The translations under genes were made by a program, and so were the position numbers. Shown here piece by piece: positions 1 to 5,173 of a stretch of DNA of 5,173 nt (the stretch's first letter is position 1; each line of letters starts with the position of its first letter). The DNA is taken from the NCBI GenBank assembly GCA_002841605.1, contig PHAF01000138.1, positions 1-5,173 on the forward strand, in the 5' to 3' direction. Under the pieces are notes generated by a model. That model saw nothing but the letters and a program-made list of their open reading frames with translations. It was not told the DNA's origin and searched no databases. Origin of the DNA: Firmicutes bacterium HGW-Firmicutes-10 (lineage in GTDB: Bacteria; Bacillota_I; Bacilli_A; Erysipelotrichales; Erysipelotrichaceae).

Positions 1-542
1 ACATGTTCCAAGGATTCCATTCTAAAATGCGCTTCCGTCAAATCTCTTCCCCAAGTCAATGCGCCATGATTGGCAAGCAACACGGCCGCATGCGTTTTGC
101 AAAACGGTGCGATCGAGTGAGCAACATCCTCAGTTCCCGGTGTTGCATAGGGAGCAATCGGGATGACCCCGAGATTGACCACAGCTTCCGGTGAGGTCGG
201 CTGATCCAGTTGGATACCGGCAATCGCAAAAGCCGTCGCTACCGGCGGATGGGCATGCACGATTCCACAAACCTGCTCATTCTCCTTATAAACCCTTAAA
301 TGCATTTTGATTTCAGAGGACGGTTTTGAACCGGTTGAAATCAGACTCCCATCCAAATTCAGTTTGACCAGCATCTCTTCATCCATATAGCCCTTTGAAA
401 CATTGGTCGGTGTTGCAAGGATCGACCCGTCACTAAGTCGAACTGAAATATTGCCGTCATTTGCGGCAACAAAATTGCGCAAATACAAGCGACGGCCAAC
501 CTCACAAATCCACTCCCTTGCGACTTTTTCTTCTTGATTCAT
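1..542 (-). CDS. Class II aldolase/adducin-family protein (FucA/AraD type), 3' end cut by window edge
   Basis: Zinc-dependent class II aldolases and epimerases of this family cleave or epimerise (often phosphorylated) sugars through an enediolate; they are soluble. The first 180 codons are visible; the family is usually about 210-230 residues, so roughly 30-50 are missing. Visible signatures: GNISVR (res 30-35), TPTN (44-47), PSSE (74-77), HAHPP (96-100) and ANHG (157-160). E77, H96, H98 and H159 correspond to E. coli FucA E73, H92, H94 and H155 with a constant offset of 4, so the catalytic Glu and three zinc ligands are intact. FucA's phosphate-site serines (S71, S72) match S75 and S76, but T26 becomes N28 and I see no equivalent of FucA Tyr113, so fuculose-1-phosphate cannot be assumed as substrate. 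The start ATG (540-542) overlaps the transporter's TGA as ATGA and has AAAGGAG seven bases upstream. The two genes are probably translationally coupled. Class is secure; substrate unknown. Confidence 0.92.
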   Translation of the reverse strand, partial: MNQEEKVAREWICEVGRRLYLRNFVAANDGNISVRLSDGSILATPTNVSKGYMDEEMLVKLNLDGSLISTGSKPSSEIKMHLRVYKENEQVCGIVHAHPPVATAFAIAGIQLDQPTSPEAVVNLGVIPIAPYATPGTEDVAHSIAPFCKTHAAVLLANHGALTWGRDLTEAHFRMESLEH

Positions 543-1408
543 AAACCTTCTCCTTTAAGTGTATCCTTTATAATTAATACGACTCCCCATATCATCAAAA
601 CAAATGCCAGATAAAAATTTAACTGAGGGATGTCATTAAATATCAAAATAGAAATCCCTGCTCCCAGAAAAGGCGCAAGAGCATAAAACGAACTGGTCTT
701 TGCTGCACCAAGGCTGCGCTGCGCATATATATAAAACATGATGCTCAGACCATATGTTATAAATCCCAGTAACATTGACAACAGTATGAGTGGTATATCA
801 AGGGTGATCTGATTAACAAAGTAAGCAAGTATTATTGAACTCATACCCGAGAAGATCCCTTTGATAGCCGTAATTTTTATAGGAGAGTTATCCGATAAAT
901 TACGCGTGAAGTTGTTTTCCAACCCCCAGACCATGGTGGCGGCGATAATAAGTACAGATCCGAAAGAGAAACTGAAACTTGACTGAAGATTCTCGATGGA
1001 TAGAAGAATGCTGGCCAAGGTGATTATGACGATGGCATATCTCAACCGGATACTTATTTTCTCTTTGAAAATGAAAAAGGCGAAAACAGAGGTCGCTACG
1101 ATTTCAAAATTACTCAACAAAGCCGCATTTTCCGCCAAGCTGTATTGCAGGCCATACAAAAGCAAAATCGGAGCTAAAACATCAAGAAGGATCATACCAA
1201 AAACATAGGGATATTGCTCTTTTTTAAAGGGTATGCTTTCTTTGGTAAACATGCACATCAGCATCATACCTATCCCTGCCCCGCAATAAAGCAAACCTGC
1301 CAGAAACACCGGTTTTACCACAGCCAGCGTCAGTTTCAGAAAAGGTGTGCTTAAAGCATATAACAGGGCTGCTAAAACAGCGGACAAAATCGGCAGATAT
1401 TTTTTCAT
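539..1408 (-). CDS. EamA/DMT (drug/metabolite transporter) family permease, 289 aa
   Basis: Predicted inner-membrane carrier of the 10-helix DMT superfamily, whose members export or import amino acids, metabolites, sugars or drugs. Hydrophobic segments lie near residues 5-24, 33-53, 66-88, 95-115, 122-138, 149-163, 178-198, 205-228, 240-258 and 263-281. The two-fold EamA repeat shows as parallel motifs: NAALLSNFEIVATSVFAFFI (94-113) followed by FKEK in repeat 1, and TSSFYALAPFLGAGISILIF (238-257) in repeat 2. Length matches the family. I chose the ATG at 1406-1408 because MKKYLP followed at once by helix 1 is the usual EamA start. The reading frame extends 15 codons upstream to an ATG at 1453, but that start has no Shine-Dalgarno and would add a charged leader. 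Ribosome binding at the chosen start is itself weak (GTGAG). It is the first gene of a leftward operon with the class II aldolase and is divergent from the opine-dehydrogenase operon. Substrate cannot be read from the sequence; export of a product of the neighbouring pathway is only a guess. Confidence 0.93.
   Translation of the reverse strand: MKKYLPILSAVLAALLYALSTPFLKLTLAVVKPVFLAGLLYCGAGIGMMLMCMFTKESIPFKKEQYPYVFGMILLDVLAPILLLYGLQYSLAENAALLSNFEIVATSVFAFFIFKEKISIRLRYAIVIITLASILLSIENLQSSFSFSFGSVLIIAATMVWGLENNFTRNLSDNSPIKITAIKGIFSGMSSIILAYFVNQITLDIPLILLSMLLGFITYGLSIMFYIYAQRSLGAAKTSSFYALAPFLGAGISILIFNDIPQLNFYLAFVLMIWGVVLIIKDTLKGEGL
550..556 (-). promoter_or_regulatory. Shine-Dalgarno for the class II aldolase, inside the transporter's last codons
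   Basis: On the minus strand AAAGGAG lies seven bases before the ATG at 542-540, which shares ATGA with the TGA stop of the transporter. The site encodes part of the transporter's final residues (LKGEGL). It fixes the aldolase start and indicates reinitiation or coupling of translation. Confidence 0.8.
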
Positions 1409-1426
1409 ATGTTTTCTCACGTTTTT

Positions 1427-1432
1427 ATTATA
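1427..1432 (-). promoter_or_regulatory. Candidate -10 box (TATAAT) for the leftward transporter-aldolase operon
   Basis: A perfect TATAAT on the minus strand sits about 20 bases before the transporter start. At 16-18 bases upstream I find no hexamer resembling TTGACA, and there is no TG extension. The promoter would be weak or activator-dependent and would give a leader of only about a dozen bases. The surrounding DNA is very AT-rich, so the match may be chance. Confidence 0.35.
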
Positions 1433-1471
1433 TATCAAAAGTCGGTAAATCATGTGAAAAAAACTGCCAAC

Positions 1472-1499
1472 TTTACAACAATTTATAAAGTGTTACAAT
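1472..1499 (+). promoter_or_regulatory. SigmaA/sigma70-type promoter for the opine dehydrogenase-mutase operon
   Basis: The -35 is TTTACA (1472-1477, five of six matches) and the -10 is TACAAT (1494-1499, five of six), separated by 16 bases, with TGT directly before the -10 as an extended -10 element. Transcription would begin near 1506, giving a leader of about 55 bases that ends in a strong Shine-Dalgarno (AAGGAGG, 1547-1553, eight bases before the ATG). This is the only convincing promoter seen upstream of the two-gene unit. Confidence 0.7.
1477..1494. promoter_or_regulatory. Probable operator: 18-bp interrupted palindrome in the promoter spacer
   Basis: AACAATTTATAAAGTGTT is an inverted repeat: outer arms AACA/TGTT and an inner perfect TTTATAAA, broken only by one mismatched pair (1481/1490). 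It fills the gap between the -35 and -10 of the rightward promoter and touches both boxes. The same stretch carries the direct repeat TTACAA at 1473-1478 and 1493-1498, exactly 20 bases apart. A dyad in this position is where a dimeric repressor, or a spacer-bending activator of MerR type, would bind. The regulator is not encoded in the window. AT-rich DNA makes short palindromes common, which lowers confidence. Confidence 0.45.
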
Positions 1500-1561
1500 A
1501 AACTTATAGAGAAGGTTTTCATCGAAAAGGAATATCATTTGATAAAAAGGAGGATGTTTTT

Positions 1562-2632
1562 ATGATAGAAAACCGCAAAACCCTCCGCTATTGTGTCATC
1601 GGTGCAGGACACGGCGGACAGGCACTGGCCGCTTACTTACAATACTTGGGCAATTCGACAGTTTTGTATAACCGCACAAAAATCGTTGTCGATGAAATTA
1701 ACGCCCTTGGCGGCATTGAACTTTACGGAATGATCAATGCCATGGTCAAAGGCATGGTAGCTACAAGTGACTTAAGTTTGGCACTTGATTCAGCTGATCT
1801 CATCCTGGTATGCATTCCGGCTCATGCTCACCAGGACATCGCTACCCGCATGGCTCCATTTTTGAAACCTCATCATAAAATCGTCATACACCCGGGCCGG
1901 ACTCTGGGCGCTTATATGTTTGAAAGATATCTGAAGGAAGCTGGATTGACTTTTCAACTGCCCATCGGCGAGACCGATACTTTTGCTTTGACATCCAGAA
2001 AAATCCGACCCGGCTTAAGTCATGTTTACTCACGGAAAAAACAGTTGAAAATAGCCGCACTGTCCCCTGAGTTTACGGATGCGATTTACAATGACATGCG
2101 CCACTCGTTTAGTATGCTTGTCGCTTGCACCTCCCCTGTTGAAACATCGCTCTCCAATATCGGAGCCATATTTCATCCCATCGGTGCTCTTTTAAATATT
2201 GGCAGAATCGAGTCTGGTGAAGCATATTTACATTACAAACAAGGAATCTCACCAACAATCGCAAGATTTCTGGAAAAACTCGATGCGGAACGAATTGAAC
2301 TGGGTGAGTTTTTCGGTTTTCAGTTACACACGGCTTATCAATGGTTGGATGATGTTTATGGCAGTCAAGGCAACAATCTTTTCGATGCACTTCAAAACAC
2401 CAGGCAATATGATGAAATTTTCTCACCCAATGAAATCACGACCCGTTATGTATATGAAGACATTCCCACCGGGATCGTACCTATGGTCCATTTGGCAAAG
2501 TTGGCACAAACGAAACATTCATACCTGCAATTGACCCTGGATCTGGCAAATGCTCTTTATGGAATCGATTTCAATGACATCGGTCGATGGGATGTTGAAG
2601 ATTTCTTCAATCGCTATCGCCCCAAAGGTTAG
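1562..2632 (+). CDS. NAD(P)-dependent opine dehydrogenase family protein (octopine/nopaline dehydrogenase-like), 356 aa
   Basis: Opine dehydrogenases reductively condense an amino acid with an alpha-keto acid to an N-(carboxyalkyl) amino acid, or run the reverse oxidation; they are cytosolic. Residues 9-175 form a Rossmann domain that opens with GAGHGG (14-19, the GxGxxG dinucleotide loop). R38 at the end of the second strand is compatible with NADP. Residues of about 180-345 are the helical octopine-DH domain. H205 (in GAIFHPIG) and D300 (in YEDIPTGIVP) match the catalytic His/Asp pair H202/D297 of Arthrobacter CENDH as I recall it, with the same 95-residue separation. Length is typical of the family (about 360). 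The start is fixed by AAGGAGG eight bases upstream. The B12-mutase-like gene follows after 7 bases, so the two are almost certainly cotranscribed. It does not look like the staphylopine-type metallophore dehydrogenases, which are longer and have other partners. Substrates cannot be predicted. Confidence 0.9.
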   Translation: MIENRKTLRYCVIGAGHGGQALAAYLQYLGNSTVLYNRTKIVVDEINALGGIELYGMINAMVKGMVATSDLSLALDSADLILVCIPAHAHQDIATRMAPFLKPHHKIVIHPGRTLGAYMFERYLKEAGLTFQLPIGETDTFALTSRKIRPGLSHVYSRKKQLKIAALSPEFTDAIYNDMRHSFSMLVACTSPVETSLSNIGAIFHPIGALLNIGRIESGEAYLHYKQGISPTIARFLEKLDAERIELGEFFGFQLHTAYQWLDDVYGSQGNNLFDALQNTRQYDEIFSPNEITTRYVYEDIPTGIVPMVHLAKLAQTKHSYLQLTLDLANALYGIDFNDIGRWDVEDFFNRYRPKG

Positions 2633-2639
2633 ATCAATT

Positions 2640-4538
2640 ATGAACAAAATCTACGGACTGCTTAAACCTCTTCCGGATGTACATACCTTAGGCATCAACT
2701 CGATCAAAGGTTTGCTTGAGGAATGTCATCAATACGTAATCATTGCCAATGATGATGTCAATGAAGCGTTAGGTTCGATCCAATCGGATATTCAACAACA
2801 AAAAGTCATCGACTGGATCAAGCAAAATCATATCACGCATTTAGGCATCAGTTACCGGCTGGACCCCCAGCGGGCGAGTGAAATCATCGGATATCTTATT
2901 TATGCTTTAAAAGAAGCCAATGCTTTAATTTCTGATGGCGGAAACCTCGTTCGGATATTTTTTGCCGGACTGCCTCAGAGCTGTCACTTAATCGAAGCCA
3001 GATACGGAAATCTTGTTTCAACCTTTACAGGATCACAAAGCACTAAAGAGACATTATTGAGCATGGGTATCGAAGCAGATCATATACCGCCATCGCTCAT
3101 CACAGGCAGTGAATACGACGACTTATTAAAAAAAATCGCCAAAGAGTTCATTGCCACGGAGAATTACACATATTTCAAACCTGAAAAAAAGGACGGATAT
3201 TCCGAATTTGGCACTCGAAATGATACTTTGATCAAACGATTAAATCACTATCAGAAGTATTCAAATCTGCCTTTGATACGGGTACATGCCGGCCCGTATG
3301 GTGAAAACCGCAAAGAAGCCGTCGAATTATTCGCGGATTGGTGTCGACAATTGGCAAAAACCGGTTATCTCGATATATGTTCGATCGGCACATCCCAATT
3401 GACCCAGTCCAACTTTGATGAAGATTGGCAAGATTTGCCCAATGGCGGTGGCGTGCCGATTCAAACACCTCAAGATTACCGAATGATTTACGACAGTTCG
3501 CGTCCGATGTTACTGCGAACGTATGCTGGAACAAAAAATGTCGATAAGCTTGCGAGAACTCATGAAGAAGCCATTAACATTGCATGGCATGCTCTGTCTT
3601 TTTGGTGGTTTAACCAGCTTGACGGTCGCGGACCCAACGATTTACTAACCAATTTGCATCAACATATGGAAACATTGAAATACATTGCTGAAACTTCAAA
3701 ACCTTTTGAACCGAACATCCCCCACCATTTTGCATTTCGGGGAAGTGATGATGTGACATACATCGTATCTGCGGTGTTAGCCGCAAGAACCGCAAGGAAT
3801 CACGGAATCAAAGATTTTATTCTTCAAATCATGCTGAATACACCTCGTTATACTTGGGGAATCGTAGATTTGGCCAAGGCCCGAGCGATTCTGCAGCTGA
3901 TTTCCCCCTTATGCGATGAGAATTTCAGGATATATCTTCAACCGCGGGCAGGACTGGATTACTTCTTTCCTCAGTTGCCACTGGCAAAAGAGCAGCTCGC
4001 CACCGTCAGCATGATGATGGACGATATTGAACCTCAAATCGCAAACTCTCCCCCGCTGATCCATGTGGTCAGTTACAGCGAAGCCATGGAACTGGCAACA
4101 CCACCGATCATCGATGAAAGCATTAAAATCACCTTGAGTTCATTGAATCATATTCGAAAACTGAAGCAAACACATCAGGTAAGCTTTCAAAAGTTTGAAC
4201 CTGAAATCACCCGAAGAAAAAATCAGTTTGTTGCTGAAACCAAAGCAATTCTCGATTCTATTGAACGTGAGATCGAGTATCCATATACAGCCATCGGATT
4301 ATATACGATTTTTGCCAGTGGTTATCTGCCGGTACCTTATTTGTGGGGAAACAAGCAGGACTATCCCAATGCTACCCATTTTAAAACCCGCCTGATTGCG
4401 GGTTCGATGGTTGTCGTTGATGATGACGGATTGCCGATAGCTGTAGACAAGCGAATTGATTTTGCCAGTCGGAATGTTGAAGACACATTAAAGAAAGCAC
4501 GAAGTCAAACACTCAAAATGATTGGAAAATCATTGTAA
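2640..4538 (+). CDS. Single-chain cobalamin-dependent mutase-like protein: N-terminal B12-binding domain + glutamate-mutase-E-like barrel, 632 aa
   Basis: Residues 1-155 look like a B12-binding Rossmann domain: DVHTLG (13-18) is the DxHxxG base-off/His-on motif (H15 as cobalt ligand), GISYRL (69-74) sits where SxL is expected, and FAGLP (108-112) where the GG loop is expected. Residues 185-505 follow glutamate mutase GlmE: RVHAG (214-218, GlmE QPRaG), SIGTSQLTQSNF (248-259, GlmE TIDSYTRxNxY), LPNGGGVP (266-273, GlmE LNGxP), LLRTYAG (291-297, GlmE vRHGT) and AVLAA (378-382, GlmE ALLAA). The tail (GYLPVPY 561-567, TRLIAG 583-588) resembles GlmE's end. This suggests radical carbon-skeleton rearrangement with adenosylcobalamin. 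Of GlmE's arginines 66, 100 and 149, only the last (R293) seems kept; H216 and Q256 take the other places, so glutamate is unlikely as substrate. Size resembles single-chain 2-methyleneglutarate mutase (about 67 kDa), an alternative identity. The in-frame ATG at 2550 lies inside the preceding gene; ATG 2640 has AAAGG 11 bases upstream. The alignment is by eye from memory. Confidence 0.75.
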   Translation: MNKIYGLLKPLPDVHTLGINSIKGLLEECHQYVIIANDDVNEALGSIQSDIQQQKVIDWIKQNHITHLGISYRLDPQRASEIIGYLIYALKEANALISDGGNLVRIFFAGLPQSCHLIEARYGNLVSTFTGSQSTKETLLSMGIEADHIPPSLITGSEYDDLLKKIAKEFIATENYTYFKPEKKDGYSEFGTRNDTLIKRLNHYQKYSNLPLIRVHAGPYGENRKEAVELFADWCRQLAKTGYLDICSIGTSQLTQSNFDEDWQDLPNGGGVPIQTPQDYRMIYDSSRPMLLRTYAGTKNVDKLARTHEEAINIAWHALSFWWFNQLDGRGPNDLLTNLHQHMETLKYIAETSKPFEPNIPHHFAFRGSDDVTYIVSAVLAARTARNHGIKDFILQIMLNTPRYTWGIVDLAKARAILQLISPLCDENFRIYLQPRAGLDYFFPQLPLAKEQLATVSMMMDDIEPQIANSPPLIHVVSYSEAMELATPPIIDESIKITLSSLNHIRKLKQTHQVSFQKFEPEITRRKNQFVAETKAILDSIEREIEYPYTAIGLYTIFASGYLPVPYLWGNKQDYPNATHFKTRLIAGSMVVVDDDGLPIAVDKRIDFASRNVEDTLKKARSQTLKMIGKSL

Positions 4539-4561
4539 AAGTCGCTTAACAGTGCTACACT
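4533..4561 (+). promoter_or_regulatory. Candidate extended -10 promoter for the deacylase gene
   Basis: TTGTAA (4533-4538, overlapping the stop codon of the mutase-like gene) and TACACT (4556-4561) are separated by 17 bases and TGC precedes the -10. Each hexamer matches four of six consensus bases. Transcription would start near 4568, about 20 bases before the deacylase ATG. The deacylase could therefore be expressed independently as well as by read-through; no terminator separates it from the mutase-like gene. Confidence 0.45.
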
Positions 4562-4586
4562 TACCTCAATATTTCAGGGGGTACGT

Positions 4587-5057
4587 ATGGGAATCAAAGA
4601 GGTAAAACAGTATTTTGAATCGGTTGGCATGAGTGATAGAGTGCTTGAATTTGATATTTCCAGTGCAACGGTCGCTTTGGCTGCGCAGGCATTGAATACC
4701 GAGCCCAAGCGGATTGCCAAGACGTTGTCTTTTGCTTACAACGGATCGGCATTGCTCATCGTTACTGCCGGTGACGGAAAGATCGATAACAGCAAATTCA
4801 AAAGTCAGTTTGGTTTAAAAGCCCGTATGCTTCAAGTGGAAGATGCACTAGATCTGACTGGTCATCCTGTTGGCGGGGTTTGTCCCTTTGCACTAAAAAA
4901 ATCGTTGACAGTCGCATTAGATATTTCATTAAAACGCTTTGAAACCGTGTTTCCGGCATGTGGAAGTGCCAACTCAGCAATCGAACTCACACCTGAAGAA
5001 CTTGAAAAATACGCACAGACGACCTTGTGGGTCGATGTGTGCAAAGATTGGATGTAA
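4587..5057 (+). CDS. YbaK/EbsC-family aminoacyl-tRNA deacylase (trans-editing protein), 156 aa
   Basis: Free-standing relatives of the ProRS INS editing domain hydrolyse mischarged tRNAs in the cytosol, for example Cys- or Ala-tRNA(Pro). The whole protein is one YbaK domain of usual length (about 155-160). Visible signatures are AKTLSF with K45, the position of the conserved substrate-site lysine; KIDNSKFK (65-72); GHPVGGVCPF (92-101), the glycine-rich substrate-loop motif; and PACGSANSAIEL (123-134). The start ATG has AGGGGG (4576-4581) five bases upstream. The gap to the mutase-like gene is 48 bases and holds a possible promoter, so membership of the same operon is possible but not required. 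A strong terminator follows. Which aminoacyl-tRNA it corrects cannot be told from sequence; E. coli YbaK-type Cys-tRNA(Pro) activity is one option, and ProXp-type or other specificities are equally possible. Confidence 0.92.
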   Translation: MGIKEVKQYFESVGMSDRVLEFDISSATVALAAQALNTEPKRIAKTLSFAYNGSALLIVTAGDGKIDNSKFKSQFGLKARMLQVEDALDLTGHPVGGVCPFALKKSLTVALDISLKRFETVFPACGSANSAIELTPEELEKYAQTTLWVDVCKDWM

Positions 5058-5079
5058 AAAGGTCACACGCGTGACCTTT
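5058..5079. repeat. Perfect 9-bp hairpin just after the deacylase stop
   Basis: AAAGGTCAC (5058-5066) and GTGACCTTT (5071-5079) are exact inverted repeats around the loop ACGC. On the plus strand no U-tract follows, so alone it is not a rightward terminator. On the minus strand the stem is followed by TTTTT, so it could stop leftward transcription. On the plus-strand RNA it would mainly add a stable stem before the true terminator and protect the 3' end. Confidence 0.7.
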
Positions 5080-5080
5080 C

Positions 5081-5113
5081 AGACTGTCGACAAAGTAAGT
5101 CGGCAGTTTTTTT
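5081..5113 (+). terminator. Rho-independent terminator after the deacylase gene
   Basis: ACTGTCGAC (5083-5091) pairs with GTCGGCAGT (5099-5107) through nine pairs, one a U-G wobble, around the loop AAAGTAA. The stem can extend by further pairs at 5081-5082, and a run of seven T (5107-5113) follows. It ends the rightward transcription unit. Confidence 0.88.
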
Positions 5114-5118
5114 ATGTT

Positions 5119-5146
5119 TTGAGCACGAAAGACCTCATGTTAAAAT
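5119..5146 (+). promoter_or_regulatory. Promoter for the next gene to the right
   Basis: TTGAGC (5119-5124, four of six matches) and TAAAAT (5141-5146, five of six) are 16 bases apart, with TGT directly before the -10. It begins directly after the terminator. A start site near 5153 would leave a leader of about 17 bases that still contains the Shine-Dalgarno at 5156-5162. Confidence 0.6.
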
Positions 5147-5155
5147 AGAAGTATC

Positions 5156-5173
5156 AAGAGGGCTCGCCAATGA
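5156..5173 (+). other. Shine-Dalgarno and first codon of the next gene (cut by window edge)
   Basis: AAGAGGG (5156-5162) lies seven bases before an ATG at 5170-5172; the window ends one base later. Together with the promoter upstream and the terminator before it, this is probably the 5' end of a rightward gene. Nothing can be said about its product. Confidence 0.5.

Noticed and set aside
3..194. 63-codon open frame on the plus strand at the left edge
   Set aside because: It is antisense to the class II aldolase, whose conserved motifs (HAHPP, ANHG) establish the minus strand as coding.
1409..1453. Upstream ATG adding 15 residues to the DMT transporter
   Set aside because: There is no Shine-Dalgarno before 1453, the extra residues are a charged leader unlike EamA proteins, and the candidate TATAAT at 1432-1427 would lie inside it.
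1533..1544. Short inverted repeat TATCA-TT-TGATA before the dehydrogenase Shine-Dalgarno
   Set aside because: Five-base AT-rich arms are expected by chance here and make no stable RNA stem; I see no riboswitch-like structure, including no cobalamin riboswitch, in the leader of about 55 bases.
2109..2426. 105-codon open frame on the minus strand
   Set aside because: It is antisense to the opine dehydrogenase; its Cys/His-rich translation is a by-product of the opposite strand, with no ribosome site or domain.
2199..2534. 111-codon open frame on the plus strand
   Set aside because: It is fully inside the opine dehydrogenase gene in another frame, and its translation has no recognisable domain.
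2550..2639. Earlier in-frame ATG codons adding up to 30 residues to the B12 mutase-like protein
   Set aside because: They lie within the end of the dehydrogenase gene in another frame, the added peptide resembles nothing, and the B12 domain begins properly at KIYGLLKPLPDVHTLG after ATG 2640.
1..5173. tRNA or rRNA genes, CRISPR arrays, insertion-sequence ends, attachment sites
   Set aside because: No cloverleaf, spaced direct-repeat array, transposase fragment or long terminal repeats were seen on either strand.

Overview
The window is typical bacterial DNA of moderate to low G+C. Genes are tightly packed, with strong Shine-Dalgarno sequences, extended -10 promoters and a classical stem-loop/U-tract terminator. 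This fits a low-G+C Gram-positive (Bacillota), probably an anaerobe because one gene encodes a coenzyme-B12-type mutase. The phylum is inferred from style; no marker gene is present.

Left half (1-1408, minus strand): a two-gene operon. A 10-helix EamA/DMT-family membrane transporter is followed, through a 4-base ATGA overlap, by a class II (FucA/AraD-type) aldolase that runs off the left edge. Intergenic 1409-1561: a divergent control region. It holds a good rightward promoter, a leftward TATAAT box, and an 18-bp interrupted palindrome placed between the -35 and -10 of the rightward promoter, which looks like a repressor operator.

Right half (plus strand): an opine-dehydrogenase-family oxidoreductase (1562-2632) is followed after 7 bases by a 632-residue protein (2640-4538). 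That protein has an N-terminal B12-binding domain (DVHTLG, the DxHxxG cobalt-ligand motif). The rest follows, motif by motif as far as I can judge by eye, the catalytic subunit of B12-dependent glutamate mutase (GlmE), but with residues of the glutamate-binding arginine set changed. After 48 bases, with its own candidate promoter, comes a YbaK/EbsC-family aminoacyl-tRNA deacylase (4587-5057). Tandem hairpins, the second a clear terminator, close the unit. A further promoter, Shine-Dalgarno and ATG at the right edge start the next gene.

How they may work together (inference): the mutase-like protein would rearrange the carbon skeleton of an amino or organic acid, and the opine dehydrogenase would form or cleave an N-carboxyalkyl amino acid in the same pathway. 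The divergent DMT transporter could move the product across the membrane, and the deacylase could clear tRNA mischarged with an unusual amino acid. The opine dehydrogenase/single-chain mutase pair is the part I cannot match to any characterised pathway and is the best candidate for something new.
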